DNA of 44,500 bases from Neolewinella agarilytica (GTDB lineage Bacteria > Bacteroidota > Bacteroidia > Chitinophagales > Saprospiraceae): contig NZ_FOFB01000040.1 in NCBI RefSeq assembly GCF_900110645.1, positions 1 through 44,500 of the forward strand, given 5' to 3'. The position numbers were made by a program, and so were the translations under genes. Below the pieces are notes generated by a model. It made no database searches. It saw only the letters and a list, made by a program, of their open reading frames with translations, and was not told where the DNA came from. Positions 10,549-19,458 of the stretch are shown here, in pieces. Each line of letters begins with the position of its first letter. The first letter of the stretch is position 1.

Positions 10549-12387
10549 TTATTGATAGCCTCTTGCCTGAAGATTGAAAAGTTCTGCGTATCGCCCACCT
10601 AATTCTATCAATTCCTCGTGAGACCCCATCTCGAGTCGCTTTCCAAATTCCAGGAACAGAATAACATCTGCCATCCGTACTGTAGAGAAGCGGTGGCTGA
10701 TCAAGACGGCAGACTTACCCGAAATCAGTTCCGTAAATCGCTGAAAAACTTCATACTCAGCTCGGGCATCTAAGGCCGAGGTTGGCTCATCCAAAATGAG
10801 TAGTTGAGCGTCTCTCATGTAGGCGCGGGCGAGGGCTATTTTTTGCCACTGCCCGCCACTCAAATCCATGGCTCCGGCAAAGCGGCGCCCCAGTAACTGA
10901 TCATACTTTTCGGGCAGGCCGTCAATCACTTCAGCGGCCAGTGACTTGACGGCGCTCTCTTCGATTCGGGCAGCCTCTTCCAACTCTTCAATCCGGCCAA
11001 CGGCAATGTTCTCCCTGGCCGTTAACTGGTAGCGAAAGAAGTCCTGAAATATTACCCCGACATTGTCTCTCAATTCCGCTAATCGGTATTCTTTTAAGTC
11101 TCGGCCATCCAGGAGAATTCGTCCGGAGGTTGGTTCATATAATCGCGCCAGGAGTTTCACCAGAGTCGTTTTTCCCGCTCCGTTTTCCCCCACGAGGGCG
11201 AGCTTAGTGCCTGCGGGCAACTCAAAGCTGAGATCCTCAATGGCAAATTTTTCCGCCCCGGGATAGCGGAAGCTAACGTTTTCAAAGACCCATCCCTTTT
11301 TAATTTTGGCAGGAAAAGGTATCGCATCAGAACGATCCGCAATTCCTGGTCTGATTTTCAGAAAGTCGAAAAGGTCTTGCAGGTAAAGTGCATTTTCCCC
11401 GATGGTGGCTACTCTTGACAGAATGGTCTGTAGCCCCTGCTGCATCCTCCGGAACGCCCCCGCGAGGAAGGTCAGTGTACCTACAGAAATCTGCCCGTTG
11501 ATCGTTTGCAGAATGATGAGTACGTAAGCACCGTAATAGGTCAGGGAGCTGATGCCGCCGAAGAAAGCCCCCCACCCTGCCCGACGAATGCTAAGGTTCC
11601 GGTTAAGGTAATAGTACTTCATGGAGAGCTCCTCAAAGCGATCGGTAATGAAATTTGCCAACCCGAAAATCTTCACCTCTTTAGCCGTAACGTCACTCGC
11701 ACCGATGAATCGCAGGTAGTCCAGTTCTCTGCGTTCCGGAGTCCAGCTGCGGGTGAGGCTATACTTTTGCTGGTTGAAGTAATTCTCCTGAATGAAGCTG
11801 GGCAGGACGGCCAGCACCAACAATAGAATAAGCCAGGGGTTGAAAGCGATCACACTGACGCCGAGCACCAGCAGGGTAATCAGGCTCTGAAACTGAGCCA
11901 GCAGTTGGGAGAGCAGGATTGACCGGCGACTAGTGGACTGCCGGGCTCTTTCGAGCTTATCATAAAAATCTGCATCTTCAAATTGATAGAGATCCAGTGT
12001 TGCGGCATGCCGCATTATTTCTACGCTGGTAGTATTGGAGATCAGGTCCGTTAGTAAGCCGTCGACCAATGAAATGCCCCTCGAAAGCAAATCCGAGGCC
12101 AGAGCCAGCCCGAATTCTAAAGCGACCATCTGCCACAGGAAGGTTGTATCTCCGGAGCCTTCGAGCAGTAACAGCACCTCGTCAATAATGAGCTTTCCCA
12201 CGTAAAGGATTGCCGTAGGCAAGGCCGCCTGGAGGATCCGCAAGACAACGTTGGTCAGCGTCAGTTGCGGGCTCGTCCGCCAGATCAATTGTAAAAAAAG
12301 CGGCACGTTCTTGAGTGCAGCCAATTGATCCCGCCAGCCCTTCTTCTCTTCCTTTGCTCTTTTAGCTCTACTTTTTGCCATAGACAA
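10549..12387 (-). CDS. ABC exporter, fused membrane and ATPase domains
   Basis: At 612 residues this is a half-size ABC exporter of the MsbA/multidrug type that works as a homodimer in the inner membrane. The N-terminal 20 residues are basic. Membrane segments cluster at about 45-70, 85-105, 165-200 and 275-310, followed by the nucleotide-binding domain: Walker A GENGAGKT at 400-407, signature LSGGQ at 509-513, Walker B LLILDEP at 529-535 and the switch histidine at 565. All ATPase residues are present, so it should be active. The substrate (lipid, peptide or drug) cannot be read from the sequence. It lies upstream of the adhesin on the same strand but 484 bases and a separate promoter away, so a link to adhesin export is not implied. 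Confidence 0.92.
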   Translation of the reverse strand: MSMAKSRAKRAKEEKKGWRDQLAALKNVPLFLQLIWRTSPQLTLTNVVLRILQAALPTAILYVGKLIIDEVLLLLEGSGDTTFLWQMVALEFGLALASDLLSRGISLVDGLLTDLISNTTSVEIMRHAATLDLYQFEDADFYDKLERARQSTSRRSILLSQLLAQFQSLITLLVLGVSVIAFNPWLILLLVLAVLPSFIQENYFNQQKYSLTRSWTPERRELDYLRFIGASDVTAKEVKIFGLANFITDRFEELSMKYYYLNRNLSIRRAGWGAFFGGISSLTYYGAYVLIILQTINGQISVGTLTFLAGAFRRMQQGLQTILSRVATIGENALYLQDLFDFLKIRPGIADRSDAIPFPAKIKKGWVFENVSFRYPGAEKFAIEDLSFELPAGTKLALVGENGAGKTTLVKLLARLYEPTSGRILLDGRDLKEYRLAELRDNVGVIFQDFFRYQLTARENIAVGRIEELEEAARIEESAVKSLAAEVIDGLPEKYDQLLGRRFAGAMDLSGGQWQKIALARAYMRDAQLLILDEPTSALDARAEYEVFQRFTELISGKSAVLISHRFSTVRMADVILFLEFGKRLEMGSHEELIELGGRYAELFNLQARGYQ

Positions 12388-12447
12388 ACTGTAACGCCCG
12401 GGAGTATAAACTGTTCTTAGGCAAAAGTCATCCGGCCAGCTTCCCCT

Positions 12448-12505
12448 TGCACCTGCGGCTGCGCCAAAAATCTTTTAGTAGCCTACCGGGCGCGGCCGCA
12501 GGTGC
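12448..12505. repeat. Inverted pair of the dispersed GCACCTGCG element
   Basis: TGCACCTGCGGCTGCGCC at 12448-12465 and its reverse-complement relative at 12489-12505 face each other across 23 bases, giving a potential hairpin between mscL and the ABC exporter. Single copies lie at 19004, 22926, 23574, 27994, 28505, 33951, 35108, 42196 (variant) and 42596. Confidence 0.75.
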
Positions 12506-12538
12506 GGTGAAAGCTACTGAAGCAGGGTGCCGTAAACA

Positions 12539-12576
12539 CAAAGACCCGGCCCTCCATGCGGAGAACCGGGTCTTTA
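12539..12576 (-). terminator. Terminator downstream of mscL
   Basis: The arms AAAGACCCGG and CCGGGTCTTT form a 10-bp hairpin about 30 bases after the mscL stop. The AAAG/CTTT ends give a short T-run on the minus strand. It separates mscL from the ABC exporter. Confidence 0.7.
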
Positions 12577-12607
12577 AGGTTAACGTGCGTCTTAAGCTGG
12601 CCCGAAA

Positions 12608-13012
12608 TTACTTCTTAGCCAACAAGTCGCGGATTTCTGCGAGCAGGTCAGTCTCAGAAGGTCCGGCTGGAGCTTCTTCCACTTCTGGCTCTGCAGTCAT
12701 CTTATTGTAGGTCCGGACAACCATGAAGACCACGAAAGCGATAATGAGGAAATCAATGATCGTCTGAATGAATTTACCGTACCGGATAGCAGCTCCTTCA
12801 GTAACGGTTCCGTCAGCGCCAACAACGTCTGGCGAAAGGGCGTACTTCAGTTCGTTGAAGTCAACGCCTCCCATCGCCTGCCCGATGGGCGGCATCAAAA
12901 CATCGTTTGTGAAAGAAGCAACAATGGCACCGAAAGCTCCGGCGATGATAACCGCCACGGCCAGTTCGAGCACGTTGCCCTTCATGATAAACTCCTTAAA
13001 TTCCTGTAACAT
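12608..13012 (-). CDS. mscL: Large-conductance mechanosensitive channel MscL
   Basis: MscL is the inner-membrane pentamer that opens on high membrane tension to release solutes during osmotic downshock. The 134 residues are a normal family length. They begin LQEFKEFIMKGNVLELAVAV, the conserved amphipathic helix and first membrane segment, have a periplasmic loop, a second segment (IIDFLIIAFVVFMVV) and the conserved C-terminal cytoplasmic helix ending LLAEIRDLLAKK. An ATG 57 bases further upstream is in frame, but the extra residues do not belong to the family, so 13012 is the start. The gene has its own promoter and terminator. Confidence 0.96.
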   Translation of the reverse strand: MLQEFKEFIMKGNVLELAVAVIIAGAFGAIVASFTNDVLMPPIGQAMGGVDFNELKYALSPDVVGADGTVTEGAAIRYGKFIQTIIDFLIIAFVVFMVVRTYNKMTAEPEVEEAPAGPSETDLLAEIRDLLAKK

Positions 13013-13066
13013 CTGCAGTAAGTTGTGCACCACTAAGCGAGTGATGCGGGTGAGTAGTAAGCGGCT

Positions 13067-13099
13067 CAAATATAGAGTACCTACCTATAACTATGTCAA
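13067..13099 (-). promoter_or_regulatory. mscL promoter
   Basis: The minus strand reads TTGACA near 13099, a 22-base spacer counted from TTG, then TATATTTG at 13074-13067. This fits the TAnnTTTG -7 box and places the start of transcription about 50 bases before the mscL ATG. Confidence 0.5.
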
Positions 13100-13148
13100 G
13101 ATGGACTTAAAGATAGGACTTATCGGCAAAAAACGGGCGTTAAAACAA

Positions 13149-13580
13149 CTATCTGAGGCGATCAGCACTTCGGACTAATTTCTCATCACTCTTAATGTAG
13201 TGACTGGCCAGAATAGCAAACACCATGGCCAACACCGGAAAAGCCACTCCAAAATCGGGTAAAGCCATGCTTGCGGCACTATCCGTGAAGAGTCGGACGA
13301 GGCCATAACCCACCCCTACGCCGAGCGCTACTGCTCCGGCAATATTAATCTTCATCTGCAGCTTCCGGTTCTTAAAAAGAAAGATGTTCGCCAGGAAGAG
13401 TACCCCCGCCAGGGCAAAGGCCCCCATCAGGACAGGATCGTCAAACAGATCGAAGCTCGCATCCTGGAACAGTGCACTATCAGCAACGGGCTGAGGGGTG
13501 TCCGCCATGTCTGCGCCGAAGAGGCCGAAACAGGAACCGGAGGCCAGAAAGAGAAAGATGGATTGAATTCTTTGGATCAT
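13149..13580 (-). CDS. DUF4293 family membrane protein
   Basis: This 143-residue protein begins MIQRIQSIFLFLA, the typical opening of the Bacteroidota-specific DUF4293 family. Four membrane segments are visible (about 5-20, 45-63, 72-93 and 108-128), with an acidic loop after the first. The start at 13580 is preferred over an in-frame ATG at 13694 because the upstream 38 residues do not look like this family. The function is unknown. It sits alone between mscL and sppA. Confidence 0.8.
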   Translation of the reverse strand: MIQRIQSIFLFLASGSCFGLFGADMADTPQPVADSALFQDASFDLFDDPVLMGAFALAGVLFLANIFLFKNRKLQMKINIAGAVALGVGVGYGLVRLFTDSAASMALPDFGVAFPVLAMVFAILASHYIKSDEKLVRSADRLR

Positions 13581-13753
13581 GATTGGACTTTTAATCGAGG
13601 GCGAAGATAGAGGTAGTAAGACAACTTGCCCGCTATGTGTGTATATCAAATTGTACAAACAGCCTAAAAATAGCCTCTCGACTTTGTCCTCCACAGGATC
13701 GGGCTCTGCTCGGGGGGCGGCGGGTCAGAACGAGCCCGCCAACAAAAACGAAT

Positions 13754-13779
13754 GCCCGTTCACCGGGAGGAGAACGGGC
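13754..13779 (-). terminator. Hairpin terminator downstream of sppA
   Basis: GCCCGTTC and GAACGGGC form an 8-bp stem with a 10-base loop about 33 bases past the sppA stop. The T-run on the minus strand is weak (CGTTTTTG a few bases further on). Confidence 0.6.
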
Positions 13780-13811
13780 ACTCATTTGAAGCTGTATATA
13801 TAAGGTATAGC

Positions 13812-15599
13812 TTAGAATTTCACCATCTCCGTCATCCGGGCCTGGGCGCCCTGGGCGCGGGTGGTCTCCCGAATGAGTTGGAAGTACTCGTAGTTCTCTT
13901 CGCCGAGCTGGTCTTTGAGAGCGGCGTTGCCAAAGCCCTTGGCGGCATCCTCTCCGAGCAGGTCTTCGATCAGCTGCTCCAGCGGCGGCTTGATCCTGGG
14001 ATAGTGCCCCACGCTGTAGTCGTCCGATTCCAGCGAGGCCAGATTAGCGGCACTGCGGATGGCTTCGTCCAGCCCGCCCAGACGATCCACGAGACCGATT
14101 TCAATGGCCCGTTCTCCGGTGTAGACTCTGCCGCCGGCAATTTCCTTTACCGTACCTAGTGGAATATCTCTTCCATCAGCCACCCGCTGCAAGAAAGTAT
14201 TATAGATCATTTCCGTCCGGGCCTTCAGTACCGTGCGCTCTTCGTCGCCCAGCCCCCGGAAGGTACTGAAGGCATTGGAGTTGCGGGCAGTATTAACCGT
14301 ATCGAAGTTGATCCCGATTTTATCGTTCATCAATTCCTTCACGATGGGGAACATCATGAAGACCCCGATGGAGCCGGTAATGGTGGTGGGTTCGGCGAAG
14401 ATCGAGTCAGCACCTGCGGCCACGTAGTAGCCGCCACTGGCAGCATAATCGCCCATGCTCACCACGAATGGTTTGCCGGCGGCCTTGAGTTGCTCCGCCG
14501 CATACCAGATGTTTTCGGAACTACTGGCACTGCCACCGCCACTGTTTACGCGGAGTACGACGGCTTTCACGTCGTCGTCTTCCGTTAGTCGTTCAATTTC
14601 ATCGACGTATTTCTTGTCACCGATAGCACCGAGGTCTCCCTTACCGTCAACGATGGAACCTTCGGCAATGAGTACTGCTACTTCGCTGCTGCCGCCGCCT
14701 TTGAGTTTCTTCATGCGGGCCTCGAAGTAATCCTGCAGGTCAATGGTCTTCAGCTTCTGGTCCATGTCAAAGCCGACTAATTCGTGCAGTCGGGCATCTA
14801 CTTCGGTCCGGCGCTTAATGCCGTCAATCAGGCCGGCCTCTACTGCTGCCTGGTCTTTCCAGCCGGTGATTTCATCGGCGTAGGTTCTCAATTGTGCGGG
14901 ATCAATGTTACGGCTGGCCCCAATGTCCTGCAACATATACTTCATCAGCCCTTCGAGGTACTGGCGGGTTTGAACCCGGTTATTATCGCTGATTTCTGTC
15001 CGGCGGTAAGGCTCCGTTGCACTCTTGAAATCTCCGGCGTAGAAAATTTCAAACTTGATGCCAACCTTGTCGAGCATGTTCTTGTAAAAAGGAATCTCAG
15101 CTCCCAGGCCTCTGAAGTCAACTGCTCCCAGTGGCCCCATGTACACTTCATCGGCAGCACTGGCGAGATAGTAGGCCCGCTGTTCGTAGAGCGGAGCATA
15201 GCTAACCACAAACTTTCCTGACTCCCGGAAGTCTTCCAGCGCCTGACGCACCGTCCGTAAGCTAGTATAGGCCACCCCGTTGGTCATGCTGCTCAGGTAG
15301 ATGCCTTTGATGTTGTCGTCCGTCTTTGCTTTTTCGATGGAACGAACCACGTCGTGCAGCCCCACTACTTCGTCGGTATCAAAATCGAAGCCAAAACCTC
15401 CGTCAAGTGGCGCATTGCCCGTCAATTCCGGCACCGAGGCCAGATCAAGGGTAAGAATAGAGTTGGCCTCCACCTTTGGCTTCTGCTCTCCGGAGCTGGC
15501 CAGGCCAACAATAGCCGAAAAGCCAATGAAGAACATTGCGATCAGTGCGATGGCAGTACCCAGGCAGGAGCCCAGCAGGATTTTAAAAAAGTTAGACAT
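13812..15599 (-). CDS. sppA: Signal peptide peptidase SppA (protease IV, long form)
   Basis: SppA is a membrane-anchored serine protease of family S49 that degrades cleaved signal peptides. At 595 residues it is the long, duplicated form. An N-terminal membrane anchor (about 7-35) is followed by two S49 repeats. The catalytic lysine is K192 in the first repeat (GDFKSATEPYRR) and the nucleophile is S388 in the second (GDYAASGGYY), the Ser/Lys dyad arrangement of the long enzymes. A hairpin terminator follows the gene. The upstream region is shared with the divergent queA paralogue. Confidence 0.95.
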   Translation of the reverse strand: MSNFFKILLGSCLGTAIALIAMFFIGFSAIVGLASSGEQKPKVEANSILTLDLASVPELTGNAPLDGGFGFDFDTDEVVGLHDVVRSIEKAKTDDNIKGIYLSSMTNGVAYTSLRTVRQALEDFRESGKFVVSYAPLYEQRAYYLASAADEVYMGPLGAVDFRGLGAEIPFYKNMLDKVGIKFEIFYAGDFKSATEPYRRTEISDNNRVQTRQYLEGLMKYMLQDIGASRNIDPAQLRTYADEITGWKDQAAVEAGLIDGIKRRTEVDARLHELVGFDMDQKLKTIDLQDYFEARMKKLKGGGSSEVAVLIAEGSIVDGKGDLGAIGDKKYVDEIERLTEDDDVKAVVLRVNSGGGSASSSENIWYAAEQLKAAGKPFVVSMGDYAASGGYYVAAGADSIFAEPTTITGSIGVFMMFPIVKELMNDKIGINFDTVNTARNSNAFSTFRGLGDEERTVLKARTEMIYNTFLQRVADGRDIPLGTVKEIAGGRVYTGERAIEIGLVDRLGGLDEAIRSAANLASLESDDYSVGHYPRIKPPLEQLIEDLLGEDAAKGFGNAALKDQLGEENYEYFQLIRETTRAQGAQARMTEMVKF

Positions 15600-15754
15600 C
15601 TATTCTTGAATTACCAGTCTTGAGATTTCGGAGCCTGATCAGCTTTTACCCATCAGACCTAATACGACACAAATAACGTGTGCCCACCCGAGATGTTAGG
15701 CCCTTTTCGATGAACGTCGTGTTTTTATAGCCGAAAGAAGGACTGTGGAGCGAT

Positions 15755-15762
15755 TATCTTTG
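15755..15762 (+). promoter_or_regulatory. -7 box upstream of the queA paralogue
   Basis: TATCTTTG matches TAnnTTTG; no clear -33 box sits at the usual distance. Transcription would start near 15769, which would leave only about 8 bases before the ATG at 15777 and about 20 before the ATG at 15789. This favours the second start. Confidence 0.4.
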
Positions 15763-15776
15763 CCGCTCACGTAATA

Positions 15777-17021
15777 ATGTGCTTCTGTATGCCCCGCTCC
15801 GCACGCGACTTGTCCATCGCTGACTTCACTTACGACTTACCCGATGAGCGTATTGCCCGCCATCCCGTTGCCCGGCGGGAGGAGGCCAGGCAGTTGGTCT
15901 ATCGGGACGGAAAAATCACGGAGGGAATTTTTCGTGACCTGCCGGAACGTCTGCCAGCGGGCACCTTGCTGATTGGCAACCGGACGCGGGTCATCCACGC
16001 GCGCTTACACTTCCCGATTGGGGAAGGAAAGCGGCCGGTGGAAATATTTTGCCTTGATCCCCTGCAGCCAGTGGAGTACGCCATGTCATTGGGGGCGCAA
16101 ACGCAGGTGCAATGGAAGTGCCTCATCGGCGGCAACCGCCGCTGGAAGAGTGGAGTTGCCGACCTGGAGGTGGAAGTTAACGGCCAACAGATCACCCTCA
16201 CCGCCGAGCGGGGCAAACAGCGGGGGAACTCTTTCGATGTATACTTTAGCTGGACTCCGGAAGGGGAACTAACCTTCGGCGAGGTACTCGCTGCGGCGGG
16301 CAGCATCCCGCTGCCCCCCTACCTGGGTCGCCAGACGGAAGCCGCCGATCAGGACCGCTACCAGACGGTCTTCGCCAAAACAGAAGGCTCCGTCGCCGCC
16401 CCAACGGCCGGCCTGCACTTCACCCCCGAAACCCTGGCCGCCCTGCAAAAACGAGGCATCGACTGGGAGGAGGTAACCCTCCACGTAGGAGCAGGCACCT
16501 TCAAGCCCGTCTCCTCCCCCACCCTGGGCGGGCACGAGATGCACCGGGAATACTTCGAGATCAACCTCCCGCTGGTGGATCGCATCTGTCAGCAACTGGC
16601 AGCCGGTAAGCCCATCGTTTGTGTAGGGACGACCAGCTTGCGCTGCGTAGAGAGTTTGTTTTACGTCGCTAACGGAGCAGATCAGCCTGATGGCTTCAAC
16701 ACCCACATCGGGCAATGGGCTGCAGAAGAAGCTGACTTCCCGGAAAAAACAGCCCTGGCCCGGCTGGAGTGCCTTCGTGATCTCATGGTCCTTAGCGGAA
16801 ATCACGAACTCAATGGTTACACCAGTATCCTGCTTTCCCCCGCCAGCGATATCCGGATTGCGGATGGACTGATTACTAATTTCCACCAGCCCAACTCGAC
16901 CTTACTATTGCTCGTCGCCGCTTTTGTCGGTGATGACTGGAAGCGGATCTACGACTATGCGCTGGAAAATGACTTTCGCTTTCTAAGCTACGGAGATTCC
17001 AGTTTGCTTTGGAAACGGTAG
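15777..17021 (+). CDS. QueA-like S-adenosylmethionine:tRNA ribosyltransferase-isomerase (divergent paralogue)
   Basis: QueA transfers and isomerises the ribosyl group of S-adenosylmethionine onto 7-aminomethyl-deazaguanine in tRNA during queuosine synthesis. This 414-residue protein has the family landmarks: FTYDLPDERIARHP at the start, [35 protein letters not shown] and ITNFHQPNSTLLLLVAAF. It is about 60 residues longer than the canonical enzyme encoded at 38288-37224 and clearly diverged from it. Two starts are possible, 15777 and 15789; the promoter position favours 15789. Whether the paralogue makes queuosine or has another substrate cannot be told. It converges on the sulfatase gene with only five bases between them. 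Confidence 0.88.
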   Translation: MCFCMPRSARDLSIADFTYDLPDERIARHPVARREEARQLVYRDGKITEGIFRDLPERLPAGTLLIGNRTRVIHARLHFPIGEGKRPVEIFCLDPLQPVEYAMSLGAQTQVQWKCLIGGNRRWKSGVADLEVEVNGQQITLTAERGKQRGNSFDVYFSWTPEGELTFGEVLAAAGSIPLPPYLGRQTEAADQDRYQTVFAKTEGSVAAPTAGLHFTPETLAALQKRGIDWEEVTLHVGAGTFKPVSSPTLGGHEMHREYFEINLPLVDRICQQLAAGKPIVCVGTTSLRCVESLFYVANGADQPDGFNTHIGQWAAEEADFPEKTALARLECLRDLMVLSGNHELNGYTSILLSPASDIRIADGLITNFHQPNSTLLLLVAAFVGDDWKRIYDYALENDFRFLSYGDSSLLWKR

Positions 17022-17026
17022 AATTA

Positions 17027-18844
17027 TCATTTCAGCTTTAGCCGATGATCATGTGCTCCGGGGGCAAAGTTGCTGTAAAAGACCTTGGTTCCGTCAGCTT
17101 TGCTGCCCCACTCCACTTCTACCCTGCCGTCTCCTAATACAATGTCCGTCAGTTTTGCCCTCATCTTTTCGGCAATCTTCCGGTAGCTCTTATGATAGGC
17201 GAGGTTGTTTTTTTCTTTGGGGTCTTCAACGGTATTATACAGGGCTGCATCCAGGTCTTCATAGGATGCCTTAAGCGCCCAGTCCAGATCTTTACCACGT
17301 ATTTTATCGGGCCGTGTTTGCATAGAAAACACGTACTCTTTCGTCCGTAAGTAAGCCCGGGGCCCGATTACAGCGTGGCTTTCCCCCACCACGTAATCCC
17401 GGGCCGGTATTTCTTCAGCGGCCACCTTCGCCATATCCAGTCCATCCAGGTAACTAAAAGCTTCCGCTTCAATGTCAGCTCCCGCAGCACTAAGGATGGT
17501 TGGGGCAATATCAACGAACTCAGTGTAATCCGTGACTACTTTCCCGGCAGGAAAGGCATGCTTATCGGAGGAAACAATAACAATCGGATTATGGCTATCG
17601 ACTTCCCAGGTAGTGAACTTTGAGACGGCACCATGATCATTGAGTTTCCAGCCATGATCACCGCAGACGTACACAATCATCCAGGGCTGTTGGTGTTTTT
17701 CGCTGTAAGCGATAAAATCATCGGTTGCCTGCCCGACCAGTTGGTCTCCGTAGGCACAAAAGGCATAGTAGTCCTGAATCATCTTCTGTTTTTCCTCATC
17801 GGAAAAATGATCACTGGATTTCGCCTTTATTTGTTTCTGTAATTGCTGGGGCATGCCTTCAAGTTCCTTTGCATCAAAGGCCGGCACCTGATAGGTGTGT
17901 TGCTGAAAACGCGCCCGGTAGTTCGCCGGTGGTAACACGGGCGTATGAGGAAAATCAAAGCCAATGTGCGCAAATACAGGTTGAGTGGGGTCAACCCCCT
18001 TAAAGCTTCGGCTGCCAGCGGAGAATTCAGTATTCTCCTGTTTTAAGTACTCCGATAAAAAATGGGTGTAGTAGCCATCACGGGTTTTACCGGCGGGTTG
18101 AGAGCTTACGCCAGAAATGATCATCCCCTTACTGGCTGATTTTGCCTGGCCTTCATTATAGTGCCGGAGAAGGTCGTAGTCTTCTGTGGCTTTCTCCGCT
18201 GCCCCTTTATGCTGCTCGAGTTCATCCGATAGATAGCTGAATTCCCCTTCAGGGGAGACGATATACTCCAGGTTTTTTATCGGTGCGGCCAGTTTCTTGC
18301 CGTCCATTTCATAGAACCAATCTTTCCCCCAGTCCGTAAGCCCGTCTTTTCCCAGTTTTTTGAAACCAATATCCGTCTGAAAAACCGGATGCGCTACTGC
18401 CCGGCCATCCTTTATTGTTTTGATCCGGAAGCCGAGTTTGCCCACGTGCATTGTCTGATAACCTAATTCAGCCATCTGCTCTGGCAGAGAGGGTTTGCAG
18501 TGCTCGGCATTATTATTATGGTATTCAAACTCATACACACCAGACCGGAAGGGATACCGTCCGTACATCATGGAGGCACGGGAAGGTGCACAACCTGTTG
18601 CCTGGCAGTAAGTATTAATAAAAGTAGTGCCTTTAGCCACCAGCTCATCCACCCGGGGAGATTCGACATAGCCCAGCTCGCTGCTATCCCGGCCATGGAG
18701 AATCTGATTAAAAGCACGAACGGCGTCATAGCGCTGATCATCAGTAAGCACCCATAAAACATTTGGCTTTTGCTGGGCGAAAACAGCAGTACTGAACAGT
18801 AAGGCGGCTAATAAAAGCACCCCTGAAGTAGTCTTGGCAATCAT
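17027..18844 (-). CDS. Secreted formylglycine-dependent sulfatase
   Basis: This 605-residue protein has a signal peptide ([16 protein letters not shown]) and the alkaline-phosphatase-like sulfatase fold. The metal-binding aspartates are in LTDDQRYD (D35, D36), and the CxPSR motif lies at 85-89 within [13 protein letters not shown]. Cys85 would be converted to formylglycine by a separate enzyme not seen here. The sequence is closest in pattern to iduronate-2-sulfatase-type enzymes, and the substrate is probably a sulfated polysaccharide. No polysaccharide-utilisation genes (susC/susD, glycosidases) surround it, so it stands alone. Confidence 0.9.
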   Translation of the reverse strand: MIAKTTSGVLLLAALLFSTAVFAQQKPNVLWVLTDDQRYDAVRAFNQILHGRDSSELGYVESPRVDELVAKGTTFINTYCQATGCAPSRASMMYGRYPFRSGVYEFEYHNNNAEHCKPSLPEQMAELGYQTMHVGKLGFRIKTIKDGRAVAHPVFQTDIGFKKLGKDGLTDWGKDWFYEMDGKKLAAPIKNLEYIVSPEGEFSYLSDELEQHKGAAEKATEDYDLLRHYNEGQAKSASKGMIISGVSSQPAGKTRDGYYTHFLSEYLKQENTEFSAGSRSFKGVDPTQPVFAHIGFDFPHTPVLPPANYRARFQQHTYQVPAFDAKELEGMPQQLQKQIKAKSSDHFSDEEKQKMIQDYYAFCAYGDQLVGQATDDFIAYSEKHQQPWMIVYVCGDHGWKLNDHGAVSKFTTWEVDSHNPIVIVSSDKHAFPAGKVVTDYTEFVDIAPTILSAAGADIEAEAFSYLDGLDMAKVAAEEIPARDYVVGESHAVIGPRAYLRTKEYVFSMQTRPDKIRGKDLDWALKASYEDLDAALYNTVEDPKEKNNLAYHKSYRKIAEKMRAKLTDIVLGDGRVEVEWGSKADGTKVFYSNFAPGAHDHRLKLK

Positions 18845-19086
18845 ACCGTAAAAGTAGCTGAACGGCCATCAGCTTTCCGTACGGGGGAAGGTGTAAGCCT
18901 ACCTCATTCTGTTCAAAACCTAACAGTCTTATTTCGTTACAGTGGTTATTCAGGGTTTTATGCAAAACCCGTTAATTGCACATTGCTCCCGACAAGTAAA
19001 TATTGCACCTGCGTCTGCGCCTATGCCTTGCCTGCTCCCGATGGTAAAACGCCAACATCACTGACCGTACCTGGATGCTAATGATA

Positions 19087-19458
19087 CTACTGTCGCAACA
19101 GGAGAACGTAGCGTTCTGCAGTATCGGCCTTCATGCGAAGCATCAGGCTATCGGGCGTCATCTTATCGATGGCAACGACCCGTTCGGGGTTTTCCGGCTG
19201 GGTGGTGTCCCGGGCAAACAGATAACCGTGATCATATCGCCAGGTCCCTGCCTCCTGATAGCGGAGGGTTGAGCGAAAGGTATACCGATTGTCCGGCCGG
19301 AAAGTAAAGCCGATCTCTGCGGGGTTGAGCCGGAGGCTGTCACCGTTTTCAGTAACGCTCACTGCCTGCCAGTCACCCAGCAGAAGCTCGTCCTCCCGGC
19401 CGCAGGCAGCCAGGCAAAGAAGAATCACCAACAGTGTAAGAAAGCGGGGAGCCGCCAT
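19087..19458 (-). CDS. Small lipoprotein, lipocalin-like
   Basis: The 123-residue product starts with a lipoprotein signal ending in the lipobox LAAC (Cys19). After the acylated cysteine come a short linker (GREDEL) and a beta-rich domain: LLGDWQAVSV, FTFRPDNRYTFRS, GTWRYDHGYLF, MTPDSLMLRM. This pattern is typical of small lipocalin-like lipoproteins of Bacteroidota. Its ATG overlaps the TAA stop of nhaD by one base (TAATG), so the two are probably co-translated. The function is unknown; the coupling hints at a role near the membrane with NhaD, but that is inference. Confidence 0.75.
   Translation of the reverse strand: MAAPRFLTLLVILLCLAACGREDELLLGDWQAVSVTENGDSLRLNPAEIGFTFRPDNRYTFRSTLRYQEAGTWRYDHGYLFARDTTQPENPERVVAIDKMTPDSLMLRMKADTAERYVLLLRQ

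Noticed and set aside
14409..14420. GCACCTGCGG inside sppA as a copy of the dispersed element
   Set aside because: Only the short core matches, without the GCGCC end or flank, and it encodes conserved SppA residues; most likely chance.
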